A DNA stretch of 47,480 nt from Bdellovibrionales bacterium (GTDB lineage Bacteria; Bdellovibrionota; Bdellovibrionia; Bdellovibrionales; JAMPXM01), in contig SYLX01000022.1 of the NCBI GenBank assembly GCA_005808505.1, forward strand, positions 1-47,480, given 5' to 3'. The notes under the pieces were generated by a model. The model was not told where the DNA came from, did no database searches, and saw nothing but the letters and a program-made list of their open reading frames with translations. This document shows positions 39,878 through 47,480 of this stretch, piece by piece. Both the position numbers and the translations under genes were made by a program. Numbering within the stretch: the first letter of the stretch is position 1; every line of letters begins with the position of its first letter.

Positions 39878-42298
39878 TTAGGCCGCGAGCTTTTTGATGC
39901 TCGTAACCGTTCCGTTCGCGACCGCGGCTTGCTGAACCGGCAAGATGAATTTGAAGAGCGTATTGGGCGATTCTGCGACGTACTCCAATCGCCCCCGGTG
40001 GTCTTCCACGATCCCCTTGGCGATACTCAAACCGAGTCCCGTTCCCTCACCAACTTCTTTCGTCGTGAAAAAAGGTTGCATGATCTTCGCCGCAACCTCC
40101 GGGCGAATTCCGCTTCCGGCATCACGAACGAGGAACTCCACTTGCTCCCCCGTCTGTCGGATTCCGATTTCGACCCAGGCATCTTGGTTTCCTTGAATCG
40201 CGTCGTAAGCGTTACTCAACAGGTTCAGCAGCACTTGCGAAATTTGCACGGCTCGACATTCGATTTCAATGTTCGGAAGCTCGGTGACTTTTATTTCGAT
40301 GCCGCGCTTTTTGAACTTCTCCCGGCAAAGCTCAAGTGTTTCCTCAACGATTTGCGAAACGCTTGCGAGAGCGAAGGGATCCCGCTCCCCGTTTCTGGCA
40401 AACGAGCGGAGACCTTTCACAACGCGCGCGATGCGATCTGCCGTCGTCCGGATTCGCTCGAGGCCCCAGAGAATCTTTTCTCGATCGAGTTGGTCTTCAC
40501 CGAGCATCTCTTTGAGTTGATCAGCGCGCGCGTGAATGATCGCGAGAGGATTATTGATCTCATGCGCAACTCCGCTCGCCATCTCGCCCAATGAAGACAT
40601 TTTTGCCGATGCGATGATCTTGATTTGCTGCTCGCGGATGATCTGCTCTTGCTGTCGACGAAGACTGATATCGACACCGATGCCGACCGAGCGCCCTTGG
40701 CTCAAAGGGACGTTGGCCCAAGAGCAAGGAACTCTGCGGCCGTCCTGCAGCTCCATGTCGGCATCTCGCCACTCGCCATCTGGCGAGAGGATTTGCTTGG
40801 CGATAAAGTTTCTTTTTTCAGGGGAAAATCTAGATTCGTTGATAACGTCGAAGGGCTCGCCTTCCACGATCTTTCGAAGCGTCGTTCGCTCGTATTCACG
40901 ATTCGCCCACGTGATACGACCGTGCGAATCGTGAAGCGTCAGCATGACCGGTATGTTGTTCATGATCGTTTCGAAGCGCTCTTTTTGTTCGCGAACGGCT
41001 TCCTTCGCGACTCGTTCATCGTGCACATCGATGTGCCATCCCGTCATGCGGACCGGGCGTCCCTCGGGATCTCGCACGCAAGTCCCTCGCGACAAAATCC
41101 AGCGATAGTTGCCGCGCTTCGTGCGAAGGCGATGCTCAAGGCTGAAATATTCACCGCCGTCAAAATAGTCCTGCAGCGTGCGTAGCGCGTGATCACGATC
41201 CTCGGGATGAGTCAGCTCCGTCCAAGTATCGAGGGTTGAGGGCAGCTCGCCTTCAGCATAGCCGAGCATTTCCATATAATTCTTTGAAAAGTAAACGCTT
41301 CCGCGCGTGATGTCCCAGTCCCACAATCCGGCATTTGAACCATCCACCGCGAGCTTAAAGCGCTCACGCTCGATGCGCAGATCGTTTTCAAGTTTGCGCG
41401 CTTCCGTGACATCTTCGGCAACGTAAGAATACTGATCTCTTTCGCTAGTCACGCGGCCGATGTAATTCACGGTAACGTGGAGCCATGCAGCCCGATCGTG
41501 AGCTTGATAAAGATAGTCGAAGGTGACCGGCTTTCCCCACTCTTTTGCTTTCAAATAATTGTCGCGCCAGAGTTTCATGTTCGCGTGGTACACGCTGAGC
41601 GCCCGCTTCTGCGCATCGGCACCGGGTCCAAAACTCTGCTCAAGAAATTTCAAGGTCGCTTGGTTGTCCGCTACGTGATGGATTGCGCGCTCGCGGCTAT
41701 CGATTTCAACCACGCCCATCAAAAGCTCGGAGGAATCGAAAAAACTTTCGAGAAGTCGGGCTTCGTTTCCGACTCCGATAAGCGTTTCTTTCTTGTGGAG
41801 GAGCTCTTTGCGAAGTTCAATCTGCGTCATCACTTGATTCGCCAGAAGTGCGAGAGCCTCGCGCTGTTCCTGACTTAGCTGCCGTGGCCGCAGATCAACG
41901 ACGCAAAGCGTGCCGAGTGCGTGACCATCCGTTGTTACAAGCGGTTGGCCTGCGTAAAACCGAAGATTTGGATCGCCGGTCACGAGTGGATTCGTTTTAA
42001 AGCGCGGATCTGTTTGCGCGTCCGCGACTTCGAAAATTCCGCTTTCTTGAATCGCATGATGGCAAAACGCGATTTCCCGAGGTGTTTCGTTCGCCTCAAT
42101 CCCGACGCGGGATTTGAACCACTGGCGATGCTCGTCCACGAGGCTGATGAGCGAGATCGGTGTTCCGCAAATCAGCGATGCCAATTTCGTTAGATCATCG
42201 AAAGTTTTCTCGGCCTCGGTATCGAGGATTTGATACTCGCGAAGAGCTTTGAGTCTGTCGGATTCCGATCGGTAGGGCTTCTTAAGCGCGATTCTCAT
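39878..42298 (-). CDS. Soluble sensor histidine kinase, GAF-PAS(x3)-HisKA-HATPase
   Basis: An 806-aa kinase. The first 165 residues are a GAF domain of the kind RLKALREYQILDTEAEKTFD ... FCHHAIQESGIFEVADAQTD, common in cytosolic kinases. Three PAS segments follow: about 180-300 (weak), 305-430 (LAVDGSNAGLWDWDI, with a PAC end MTGWHIDVHDE) and 440-560 (FETIMNNIPVMLTLHDSHGR). HisKA has H579 (GVAHEINNPL) of the NtrB-like type, and the HATPase has LLSNAYDAI, RDAGSGI and GEGTGLGLSIAKG. There is no membrane segment and no receiver, so it must pass phosphate to a partner elsewhere. Cytoplasmic redox, light or small-molecule sensing is possible. The ribosome-binding site is weak (AGGT). Confidence 0.9.
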   Translation of the reverse strand: MRIALKKPYRSESDRLKALREYQILDTEAEKTFDDLTKLASLICGTPISLISLVDEHRQWFKSRVGIEANETPREIAFCHHAIQESGIFEVADAQTDPRFKTNPLVTGDPNLRFYAGQPLVTTDGHALGTLCVVDLRPRQLSQEQREALALLANQVMTQIELRKELLHKKETLIGVGNEARLLESFFDSSELLMGVVEIDSRERAIHHVADNQATLKFLEQSFGPGADAQKRALSVYHANMKLWRDNYLKAKEWGKPVTFDYLYQAHDRAAWLHVTVNYIGRVTSERDQYSYVAEDVTEARKLENDLRIERERFKLAVDGSNAGLWDWDITRGSVYFSKNYMEMLGYAEGELPSTLDTWTELTHPEDRDHALRTLQDYFDGGEYFSLEHRLRTKRGNYRWILSRGTCVRDPEGRPVRMTGWHIDVHDERVAKEAVREQKERFETIMNNIPVMLTLHDSHGRITWANREYERTTLRKIVEGEPFDVINESRFSPEKRNFIAKQILSPDGEWRDADMELQDGRRVPCSWANVPLSQGRSVGIGVDISLRRQQEQIIREQQIKIIASAKMSSLGEMASGVAHEINNPLAIIHARADQLKEMLGEDQLDREKILWGLERIRTTADRIARVVKGLRSFARNGERDPFALASVSQIVEETLELCREKFKKRGIEIKVTELPNIEIECRAVQISQVLLNLLSNAYDAIQGNQDAWVEIGIRQTGEQVEFLVRDAGSGIRPEVAAKIMQPFFTTKEVGEGTGLGLSIAKGIVEDHRGRLEYVAESPNTLFKFILPVQQAAVANGTVTSIKKLAA

Positions 42299-42380
42299 AC
42301 CTAAATTTTCGGTGAAATCCGCTAGGCTCTAAAGAGTTGTTGTTTAACGATTCACGAATGTTCGGCGCCCGGCCCTCATG

Positions 42381-42432
42381 GTTGGCAGCATACGTCCATT
42401 CAGCGTTTCAGAATGGATCCTGGCCCGCCAAC
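42381..42432 (-). repeat. Nested inverted repeat downstream of the collagen-like gene
   Basis: GTTGGC (42381-42386) with GCCAAC (42427-42432) enclose TCCATTC (42395-42401) with GAATGGA (42411-42417). It lies 36 bp past the stop of the collagen-like gene and may end its transcript; no T run is present. Confidence 0.4.
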
Positions 42433-42467
42433 CTTCTGCTTTAATGCTTCGTTTTGCGACTAGGAAC

Positions 42468-43505
42468 TCACGGATTGTCGTGTTGAGTTTCGTAAAGATT
42501 GAACGGTGCTCCGATGACAAAAAGTCGATAGCCCTGCGGTCTTGTCGAGACGCCTTGCCTACGAACAATGATTTTTACGGATTCGCCGTGGGGCAATTTC
42601 AATTGGACGAAGTTCGCATGATGCAAACGAATCGAGTCGATGATCTTCTCACCGGCGAGAGTCTGCGCTTCGATATCGAAGTTCAGTCGCTGTGGCAAAC
42701 CTAAGATATTCACCATGAGGCCGGCTTCAGGAACCACGAGAAGCGAGAGCACTTCATCGCGATCGGAAGTGACGGTAAAACTTCGTTCCACGTCGAAGAA
42801 ATCGAATTGCCCTTGTGTCCAAAACGTTGTGTCGAGTTCATTTCGCTTCGAAAGGTCGAGCGCGTAGGATTCCTTGTATCGCTCAACCGTGCGGAGCATG
42901 CGGTAGCCATCTTTGAACGGAACGCGAAGCTCACGGACGACCGCCCCGCTCTCGCGATCGTGGTACGCTCCATTTTCGTCGGGACCTTTGATCTTGCCGG
43001 TACTTTGCACGGCGCCAAGAATTCCTGCGGAGCCTAGAGCGCCAAGTTCACCTAAAGGCCCGGTCGTTCCGAGGATCGAGTAAGCGCCTTCACCCCAATC
43101 TTGGCTTACGGGACCTTGATCGCCGAAAGGACCCTTTGCGGAGTGGGGTCCATTTTCTTCAAACCAATCGTGGGAAGCGTAAGCCCAAACATCTCGCTCC
43201 AGCCACTTTGACCACCAGTACATCGGATTTTGAGGCTGATCGCCGAGCGCCCCTTTTTCTCCGAGCGGACCTTTTGGGCCTAACGGGCCCCGCAAGCTCA
43301 GGATCGCGCGGAGGGCGCGGTAAGAGGACCAATAGGGATGAACGCCTGCGCGCGGGGCGTTCCCATTCGCCGTGTGATTGAGTAAACCTTCCGTGTTGAT
43401 GATAGGCTCAGGGCGAGCTTCGGCTGCGCTTGCCGAAAGCGTTGTCAAAGCGGAAAACGCCGCTCCTGACAAAAGAATCGACAGCAAAACTCGTCTGGCG
43501 CGCAT
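42468..43505 (-). CDS. Secreted protein with collagen-like Gly-X-Y repeats
   Basis: A 345-aa protein with signal peptide (LLSILLSGAAFSALTTLSASA). Between about residues 70 and 170 it has three short runs of G-x-y triplets: RGPLGPKGPLGEKGALGD, AKGPFGDQGP and TGPLGELGALGSAGILG. They are separated by Trp/Tyr-rich stretches such as MYWWSKWLERDVWAYASHDW. The remaining 170 residues are beta-rich and unrecognised (VERSFTVTSDRDEVLSLLVV). The runs are too short for a long triple helix but could form a small trimeric one. I use the ATG at 43505, with GAGGG 8 bases upstream. It follows uvrC on the same strand at 111 bp. Confidence 0.8.
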   Translation of the reverse strand: MRARRVLLSILLSGAAFSALTTLSASAAEARPEPIINTEGLLNHTANGNAPRAGVHPYWSSYRALRAILSLRGPLGPKGPLGEKGALGDQPQNPMYWWSKWLERDVWAYASHDWFEENGPHSAKGPFGDQGPVSQDWGEGAYSILGTTGPLGELGALGSAGILGAVQSTGKIKGPDENGAYHDRESGAVVRELRVPFKDGYRMLRTVERYKESYALDLSKRNELDTTFWTQGQFDFFDVERSFTVTSDRDEVLSLLVVPEAGLMVNILGLPQRLNFDIEAQTLAGEKIIDSIRLHHANFVQLKLPHGESVKIIVRRQGVSTRPQGYRLFVIGAPFNLYETQHDNP

Positions 43506-43616
43506 GAAAAAGCCCTCTTGAGTAGAGATGGCTTTTCTTAGATCAAAGCTCGTGCCAAGACTTCGAAAAGATCGATTGTGCTTCTCCGCGTCTTCCAGGC
43601 GTCCTTCAATCGTCAT

Positions 43617-45680
43617 TCAATCGTCGTCGGGAAAACTTTGCGCCGTATCTTCGGGTTGTGCGCTCTCTTCGCCTGAGAGCTGTGACTCTTCATTGAGCTG
43701 CAAGAGCACTCGCTCCGCCAACACTCGGTTAAACCCCGGAATTTTTGAAAGCTCTTCGACGCTCGCGGCCCGAATCTCGTCGAGGTTTGCGAACTTCGTG
43801 AGGAGAAGTCGCTTTCGCTTTTCTCCTAAGCCCACAACGAAATCGAGTTCGCTCTCAAGCGACGTCGCCTCACGGAGTTTGCGGTGATACGTGATCGCAA
43901 AGCGGTGGGCCTCATCGCGGATGCCGACTAGAATCTGGAAAGCTTCTGAACCCGGCTTGAACGTCACCGGATTCGAGCGCCCGGGCAGGTAGAATCTTTC
44001 TTCGGTTGCTCCGACTTCCGTATCGGAAAACTGCCCTTTGGTGCGCGCTTTCGCGAGACCCACCACGGGAATATCGGTGCGCCCGATTTCTTTTAAGACT
44101 TCCATGGCGATTCCGAGCTGACCTTTGCCACCGTCGATGACGACAAGTTGCGGATCCTCGTATTCCGTGTGCGCAAAGCGCCGGCGGAGAACTTCGCGCA
44201 TCGACTCGAAGTCATTTGGTCCTTGCACGGTGCGGATGCGGTACCGGCGGTACTGATCTTTGTTCGGCGCCCCGTCTTCGAAAACAACTTGGCTCGCGAC
44301 GGTCTCCGCCCCCTGGAAGTTCGAGATATCGAAACACTCAACGCGCGTCGGGAGCTGCGGAAGCTTGAGACGTTCTTGAATTTCCTCAAGACCCTTTTTC
44401 TTCGCTTCAGTTTTGTTGACGTAATCAGCGAAGTGACTGGTTGCGTTTGAATTCGCCATTTCAAGGAGGCGATGGCCAGCTTGATCAGTAGGGAATCGGA
44501 CACGCACGTCGTGTTCTCCCCGCTCCTTCAGTACGGCTTCAAGAAGCCTCATGAGATCGTTTCCGAGATCGACCGGAAGCAAAAGTTCATCGGGGATGAA
44601 GTTGTCTTCGTAGTATTGGTTGATGAAGGAGGTAAGCCATTCGCGCACATCTTCTTCGGGCGCGTTCGGATCAAGCAACGGAAGGAAGTGCGAACGATTT
44701 CCGATCACGCGACCGGAACGAATGTGAACCGTGTACAAGAGGGTTCCGGCTTCGCCTCCGTGGTAGCCAACAACGTCTTGATCGATCTCGCTTGTGTCGT
44801 TGACGACGGCTTGGCGCTCGAGAATTTTCTTGATCGCCTCGATCGAGTCGCGGAGCTTGGCGGCGCTCTCGAAACGCTCTTCGCCGGCGGCGTCTTTCAT
44901 TCGCTTCGTCAAATCGCGCACGACCGACTTATCGCGACCGCGCAAGAACTGAACGGCCGATTTGATGTCGCTGTTGTAGTCTTCTTCACTCACGTAAGGC
45001 TTATCGGGCGCGAAGAAATAGGAGCACGGAGCCGTACAGCGCCCAATCTGGTGAGTCATGCAGGGGCGTTTGCGCGAAACCATAAAGGCGTCTTTGCAAT
45101 CGCGAATCAAGAAAGTTCGGTTGAGAAAACGGATCGTGCCCCAAACCGCCGCGCCGCTTGTGTAGGGTCCAAAGTAGAGGGCTCCGTCTTTCTTCACTTT
45201 GCGCGCGAGGTAGAGGCGCGGGAACCGATCGTTCATGCTCATGCGGATGTAAGGATACGCTTTGTCATCCTTAAGCCGGATGTTGTAGCGAGGACGATGC
45301 TTTTTGATGAGCGAAGCTTCGAGCAAGAAGGCTTCGACTTCGGTGCCGGTGAGGATGTAGTCGATCGTCTGGATCTGGCGAACAAGAAATTTTGTTTTCG
45401 CGCTGTGGTCTTTTGCATCGGTCAGGTAACTGCGGACGCGCGAACGAAGATTCTTTGCTTTACCAACGTAAATGATTTTCTCGGCGGCGTTTTTCATCAA
45501 GTACACGCCGGGCGTTTGCGGAAAATCCTTTACTCGGTCTTTTAAAATTTCGATTTGCGTGTAGCGACCTAAAAGCTTCGCGGTCTCCTCAACCTCGTAA
45601 TCGGCCTCGGCTTCATCCGCGCCTTTCTTGTCGTTATCAGCTGGTTTGTTGCTATCTTGATTGCTGCCGTCCGCTGCCAT
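43617..45680 (-). CDS. uvrC: Excinuclease ABC subunit C
   Basis: UvrC makes both incisions in nucleotide excision repair, after UvrB has marked the lesion. The 687-aa product has all parts: a GIY-YIG nuclease near residue 55 (TPGVYLMKN, then IIYVGKAKNLRSRVRSYL), a Cys motif region (RDCKDAFMVSRKRPCMTHQIG, with RCTAPC), the UVR segment (AAGEERFESAAKLRDSIEAI), an RNase H-like C-terminal nuclease (ECFDISNFQG, VVIDGGKGQL), and helix-hairpin-helix motifs (VVGLGEKRKRLLLTKF). An N-terminal acidic tail of about 35 residues precedes the GIY-YIG domain. It follows uvrB on the same strand at 119 bp; a GC-rich hairpin (45748-45773) lies between. Confidence 0.95.
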   Translation of the reverse strand: MAADGSNQDSNKPADNDKKGADEAEADYEVEETAKLLGRYTQIEILKDRVKDFPQTPGVYLMKNAAEKIIYVGKAKNLRSRVRSYLTDAKDHSAKTKFLVRQIQTIDYILTGTEVEAFLLEASLIKKHRPRYNIRLKDDKAYPYIRMSMNDRFPRLYLARKVKKDGALYFGPYTSGAAVWGTIRFLNRTFLIRDCKDAFMVSRKRPCMTHQIGRCTAPCSYFFAPDKPYVSEEDYNSDIKSAVQFLRGRDKSVVRDLTKRMKDAAGEERFESAAKLRDSIEAIKKILERQAVVNDTSEIDQDVVGYHGGEAGTLLYTVHIRSGRVIGNRSHFLPLLDPNAPEEDVREWLTSFINQYYEDNFIPDELLLPVDLGNDLMRLLEAVLKERGEHDVRVRFPTDQAGHRLLEMANSNATSHFADYVNKTEAKKKGLEEIQERLKLPQLPTRVECFDISNFQGAETVASQVVFEDGAPNKDQYRRYRIRTVQGPNDFESMREVLRRRFAHTEYEDPQLVVIDGGKGQLGIAMEVLKEIGRTDIPVVGLAKARTKGQFSDTEVGATEERFYLPGRSNPVTFKPGSEAFQILVGIRDEAHRFAITYHRKLREATSLESELDFVVGLGEKRKRLLLTKFANLDEIRAASVEELSKIPGFNRVLAERVLLQLNEESQLSGEESAQPEDTAQSFPDDD

Positions 45681-45799
45681 CTTCTTTGCTGCTTTCTCTA
45701 CTTGTCCTTGGTGTGCTTCCTCGTTCGTTCCTCATTGCTGGTGCGATGGGGGCCGCGTGCGAGCGGCGCCCCCTTCCTCAATCTGTCTTACTCATTGCC

Positions 45800-47480
45800 T
45801 TACGCAATGTCGTCGCCCGCAGCACCTTCGCTAGCTTTGGCCATGTCCTGATCGACGCTGCCATCGAGGAGACTCAACTGGATGAGCTCCAAACGCTTCA
45901 CATCGTCCCTCAATTTAGCGGCTTCTTCAAACTCCAAAGCTTCGGAAGCTTGTTTCATTTTCTTCCTTAAACGCGCGACTTCTTTGTCGATCGCTTTAGG
46001 ATCTTTGAGATACTCGGCTTTTGGCGCCATCACGACTTTCAAATCCGCCTTCGACATTCCAGGAAGCGGTGCCGCCGGCATCGTTTGGTCGTAGATGTTC
46101 AACACGCTCTCGCGAATTCTCTTCTTCACGGTTGCGGGCGTAATCCCGTTCGCTTTGTTGTATTCTTCCTGAATGCCGCGGCGACGATTTGTCTCGCCAA
46201 TCGCTTTTTCCATCGATTCGGTGACGGAATCGGCATAGAGAATCACCACGCCTTCTGCGTTTCGAGCGGCGCGACCGATCGTCTGAATCAGCGAACGTTC
46301 GGATCGCAAGAAGCCTTCTTTATCTGCATCGGTGATCGCGACCAAACTCACTACCGGAATGTCGAGACCTTCGCGCAGCAGGATGATCCCGATGAGAACA
46401 TCAAAGACACCCAAGCGAAGATCGCGAATGATTTCGGTTCGCTCGATCGTCTTGATGTCCGAGTGGAGGTATTTCACCTTCAAATTGAGCGACTCGTAAT
46501 ACTCGGTCAGATCCTCCGCACTACGCTTGGTGAGCGTCGTGATGAGGACGCGCTCATTTCGCGCGACGCGTGCGCGGATCTCTTTGAGCAAGTCATCGAC
46601 TTGATGGCGCGCAGGACGCACGTCAATCTTCGGATCTAGGAGACCCGTTGGTCGAATAATCTGCTCGACGATGAGACCTTCCGATTTTCGCAATTCGTAG
46701 GGCCCGGGAGTCGCGGAGACGTGCACGACTTTGTCCATCAACATCTCGAATTCCTGGAAGTTCAAGGGTCGGTTATCCAACGCTGATGGAAGGCGGAAGC
46801 CGTGATCCACTAGGGTCATCTTTCTTGCGCGGTCGCCTCGATACATGCCGCCGATCTGCGGTACGGTCACGTGACTCTCGTCGATGATACAGAGGAACTT
46901 GTCGGGAAAATACTCGATGAGCGTCGGCGGCGGCTCGCCGGGAGCTCGACCGGTCATGTGACGCGAATAGTTCTCAATCCCCTGGCAGAATCCGAGTTCT
47001 TCCATCATTTCGATGTCGTAAAACGTACGCTGCTCAAGGCGCTGCGCTTCGAGGAACTTCATCTGATCGGTGAGTTCTTTCAGTCGGCCGCGCAACTCGT
47101 CTTGGATGCTTTTGATCGCCGTTTTTTGTTTATCATCGCTCGTCACGTAGTGACTTCCGGGATAGATCGCGACTTGGTCCATCTCGGCGAGCGTTTCTCC
47201 ACGGAGTGGGTCCACCCACGAAAGACGATCGACGAAGTCACCGAAGAACTCAACGCGAATGCAGCGCTCTTCCTCGTAAGGGGGAAAGACATCGACGACG
47301 TCCCCGCGGACGCGGAAAGTTCCGCGATGAAAATCGACGTCGTTTCGTTTGTACTGGATACGCACGAGCTCGCGAAGAAACTTATCGCGCTTGAGATCCT
47401 TGTTAGCAAAAACCTGCAGCATCATGCCTTGGTACGCTTCGGGGCTACCGAGACCGTAGATGCACGAGACGGAACTCACG
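45800..47480 (-). CDS. uvrB: Excinuclease ABC subunit B, 5' end beyond window edge
   Basis: The C-terminal 560 residues of UvrB, the damage-verifying helicase of nucleotide excision repair. The visible start, [16 protein letters not shown], is internal to the protein, so the GTG there is not a true start. Helicase features: [20 protein letters not shown] (Walker B region), [44 protein letters not shown] and QTIGRAARN (motif VI). The UVR segment that binds UvrC is at the end ([20 protein letters not shown]). About 110 N-terminal residues with the Walker A box lie outside the window. uvrC follows on the same strand, so the two are probably one operon. Confidence 0.95.
   Translation of the reverse strand, partial: VSSVSCIYGLGSPEAYQGMMLQVFANKDLKRDKFLRELVRIQYKRNDVDFHRGTFRVRGDVVDVFPPYEEERCIRVEFFGDFVDRLSWVDPLRGETLAEMDQVAIYPGSHYVTSDDKQKTAIKSIQDELRGRLKELTDQMKFLEAQRLEQRTFYDIEMMEELGFCQGIENYSRHMTGRAPGEPPPTLIEYFPDKFLCIIDESHVTVPQIGGMYRGDRARKMTLVDHGFRLPSALDNRPLNFQEFEMLMDKVVHVSATPGPYELRKSEGLIVEQIIRPTGLLDPKIDVRPARHQVDDLLKEIRARVARNERVLITTLTKRSAEDLTEYYESLNLKVKYLHSDIKTIERTEIIRDLRLGVFDVLIGIILLREGLDIPVVSLVAITDADKEGFLRSERSLIQTIGRAARNAEGVVILYADSVTESMEKAIGETNRRRGIQEEYNKANGITPATVKKRIRESVLNIYDQTMPAAPLPGMSKADLKVVMAPKAEYLKDPKAIDKEVARLRKKMKQASEALEFEEAAKLRDDVKRLELIQLSLLDGSVDQDMAKASEGAAGDDIA

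Overview
The window is a compact, mostly housekeeping and signalling stretch of a Gram-negative bacterial chromosome. There is no prophage, plasmid backbone, insertion sequence or CRISPR array. Several secreted proteins start with lipoprotein signals ending in AYQNC or AYTNC, a style I associate with Bdellovibrionota. The presence of outer-membrane barrels, a split uvrB-uvrC locus and many envelope proteins fits that, but no rRNA or other firm phylogenetic marker is present, so the phylum is an inference of moderate strength.

Layout, left to right. 1-2.6 kb: 5' part of an SGNH-like hydrolase, purT, a large inverted repeat, and rpmG (ribosomal protein L33, only 59 codons). 2.6-8.1 kb, all on the minus strand: a CBS-domain protein translationally coupled to a stand-alone Fis-type helix-turn-helix protein, a LysR regulator, a pentapeptide-repeat protein coupled to a small helical protein, Dps, and a methyltransferase. 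8.3-16.2 kb, plus strand: a barrel-like outer-membrane protein, a secreted GH35-type beta-galactosidase homologue, a zinc metallopeptidase lipoprotein followed by a separate gene that looks like a thermolysin-type prodomain, and a lipoprotein fusing a haem c domain to a beta-propeller. 16.1-19.5 kb, minus strand: a metal (probably Zn/Mn) uptake operon with small Cys/His-containing protein, porin, binding protein and permease, but no ATPase. 19.6-26.1 kb, minus strand: a six-gene stressosome operon. 26.3-28.4 kb: an AraC regulator and a DUF3500 protein. 28.6-31.6 kb: tRNA-Cys with a duplicated 3' end, a ComM-like ATPase and a Xer-type recombinase. 31.7-39.9 kb: small secreted proteins and lipoproteins, a SpoIID-domain protein, a slipin-NfeD pair preceded by a degenerate uracil-DNA-glycosylase-like protein, a HAD phosphatase and a zinc-ribbon protein. 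39.9-47.5 kb, minus strand: a soluble GAF-PAS histidine kinase, a collagen-like secreted protein, uvrC and most of uvrB.

The most interesting unit is the stressosome operon. RsbR, RsbS and RsbT are followed by a protein fusing an RsbW/RsbT-like ATPase domain to a PP2C phosphatase, then by a hybrid histidine kinase that itself begins with an RsbT-like ATPase domain, and by a second hybrid kinase with receiver domains at both ends. No sigma factor or anti-sigma partner lies nearby, so the stressosome appears wired to two-component signalling. Within it, rsbS carries an apparent one-base deletion that splits the reading frame after the 21st codon. Other unusual points are a 140-bp hairpin whose sequence differences are wobble-compatible only on the plus strand, a 36/37-bp repeat of the tRNA-Cys 3' end 191 bp downstream of the gene, and the protease/prodomain gene split.
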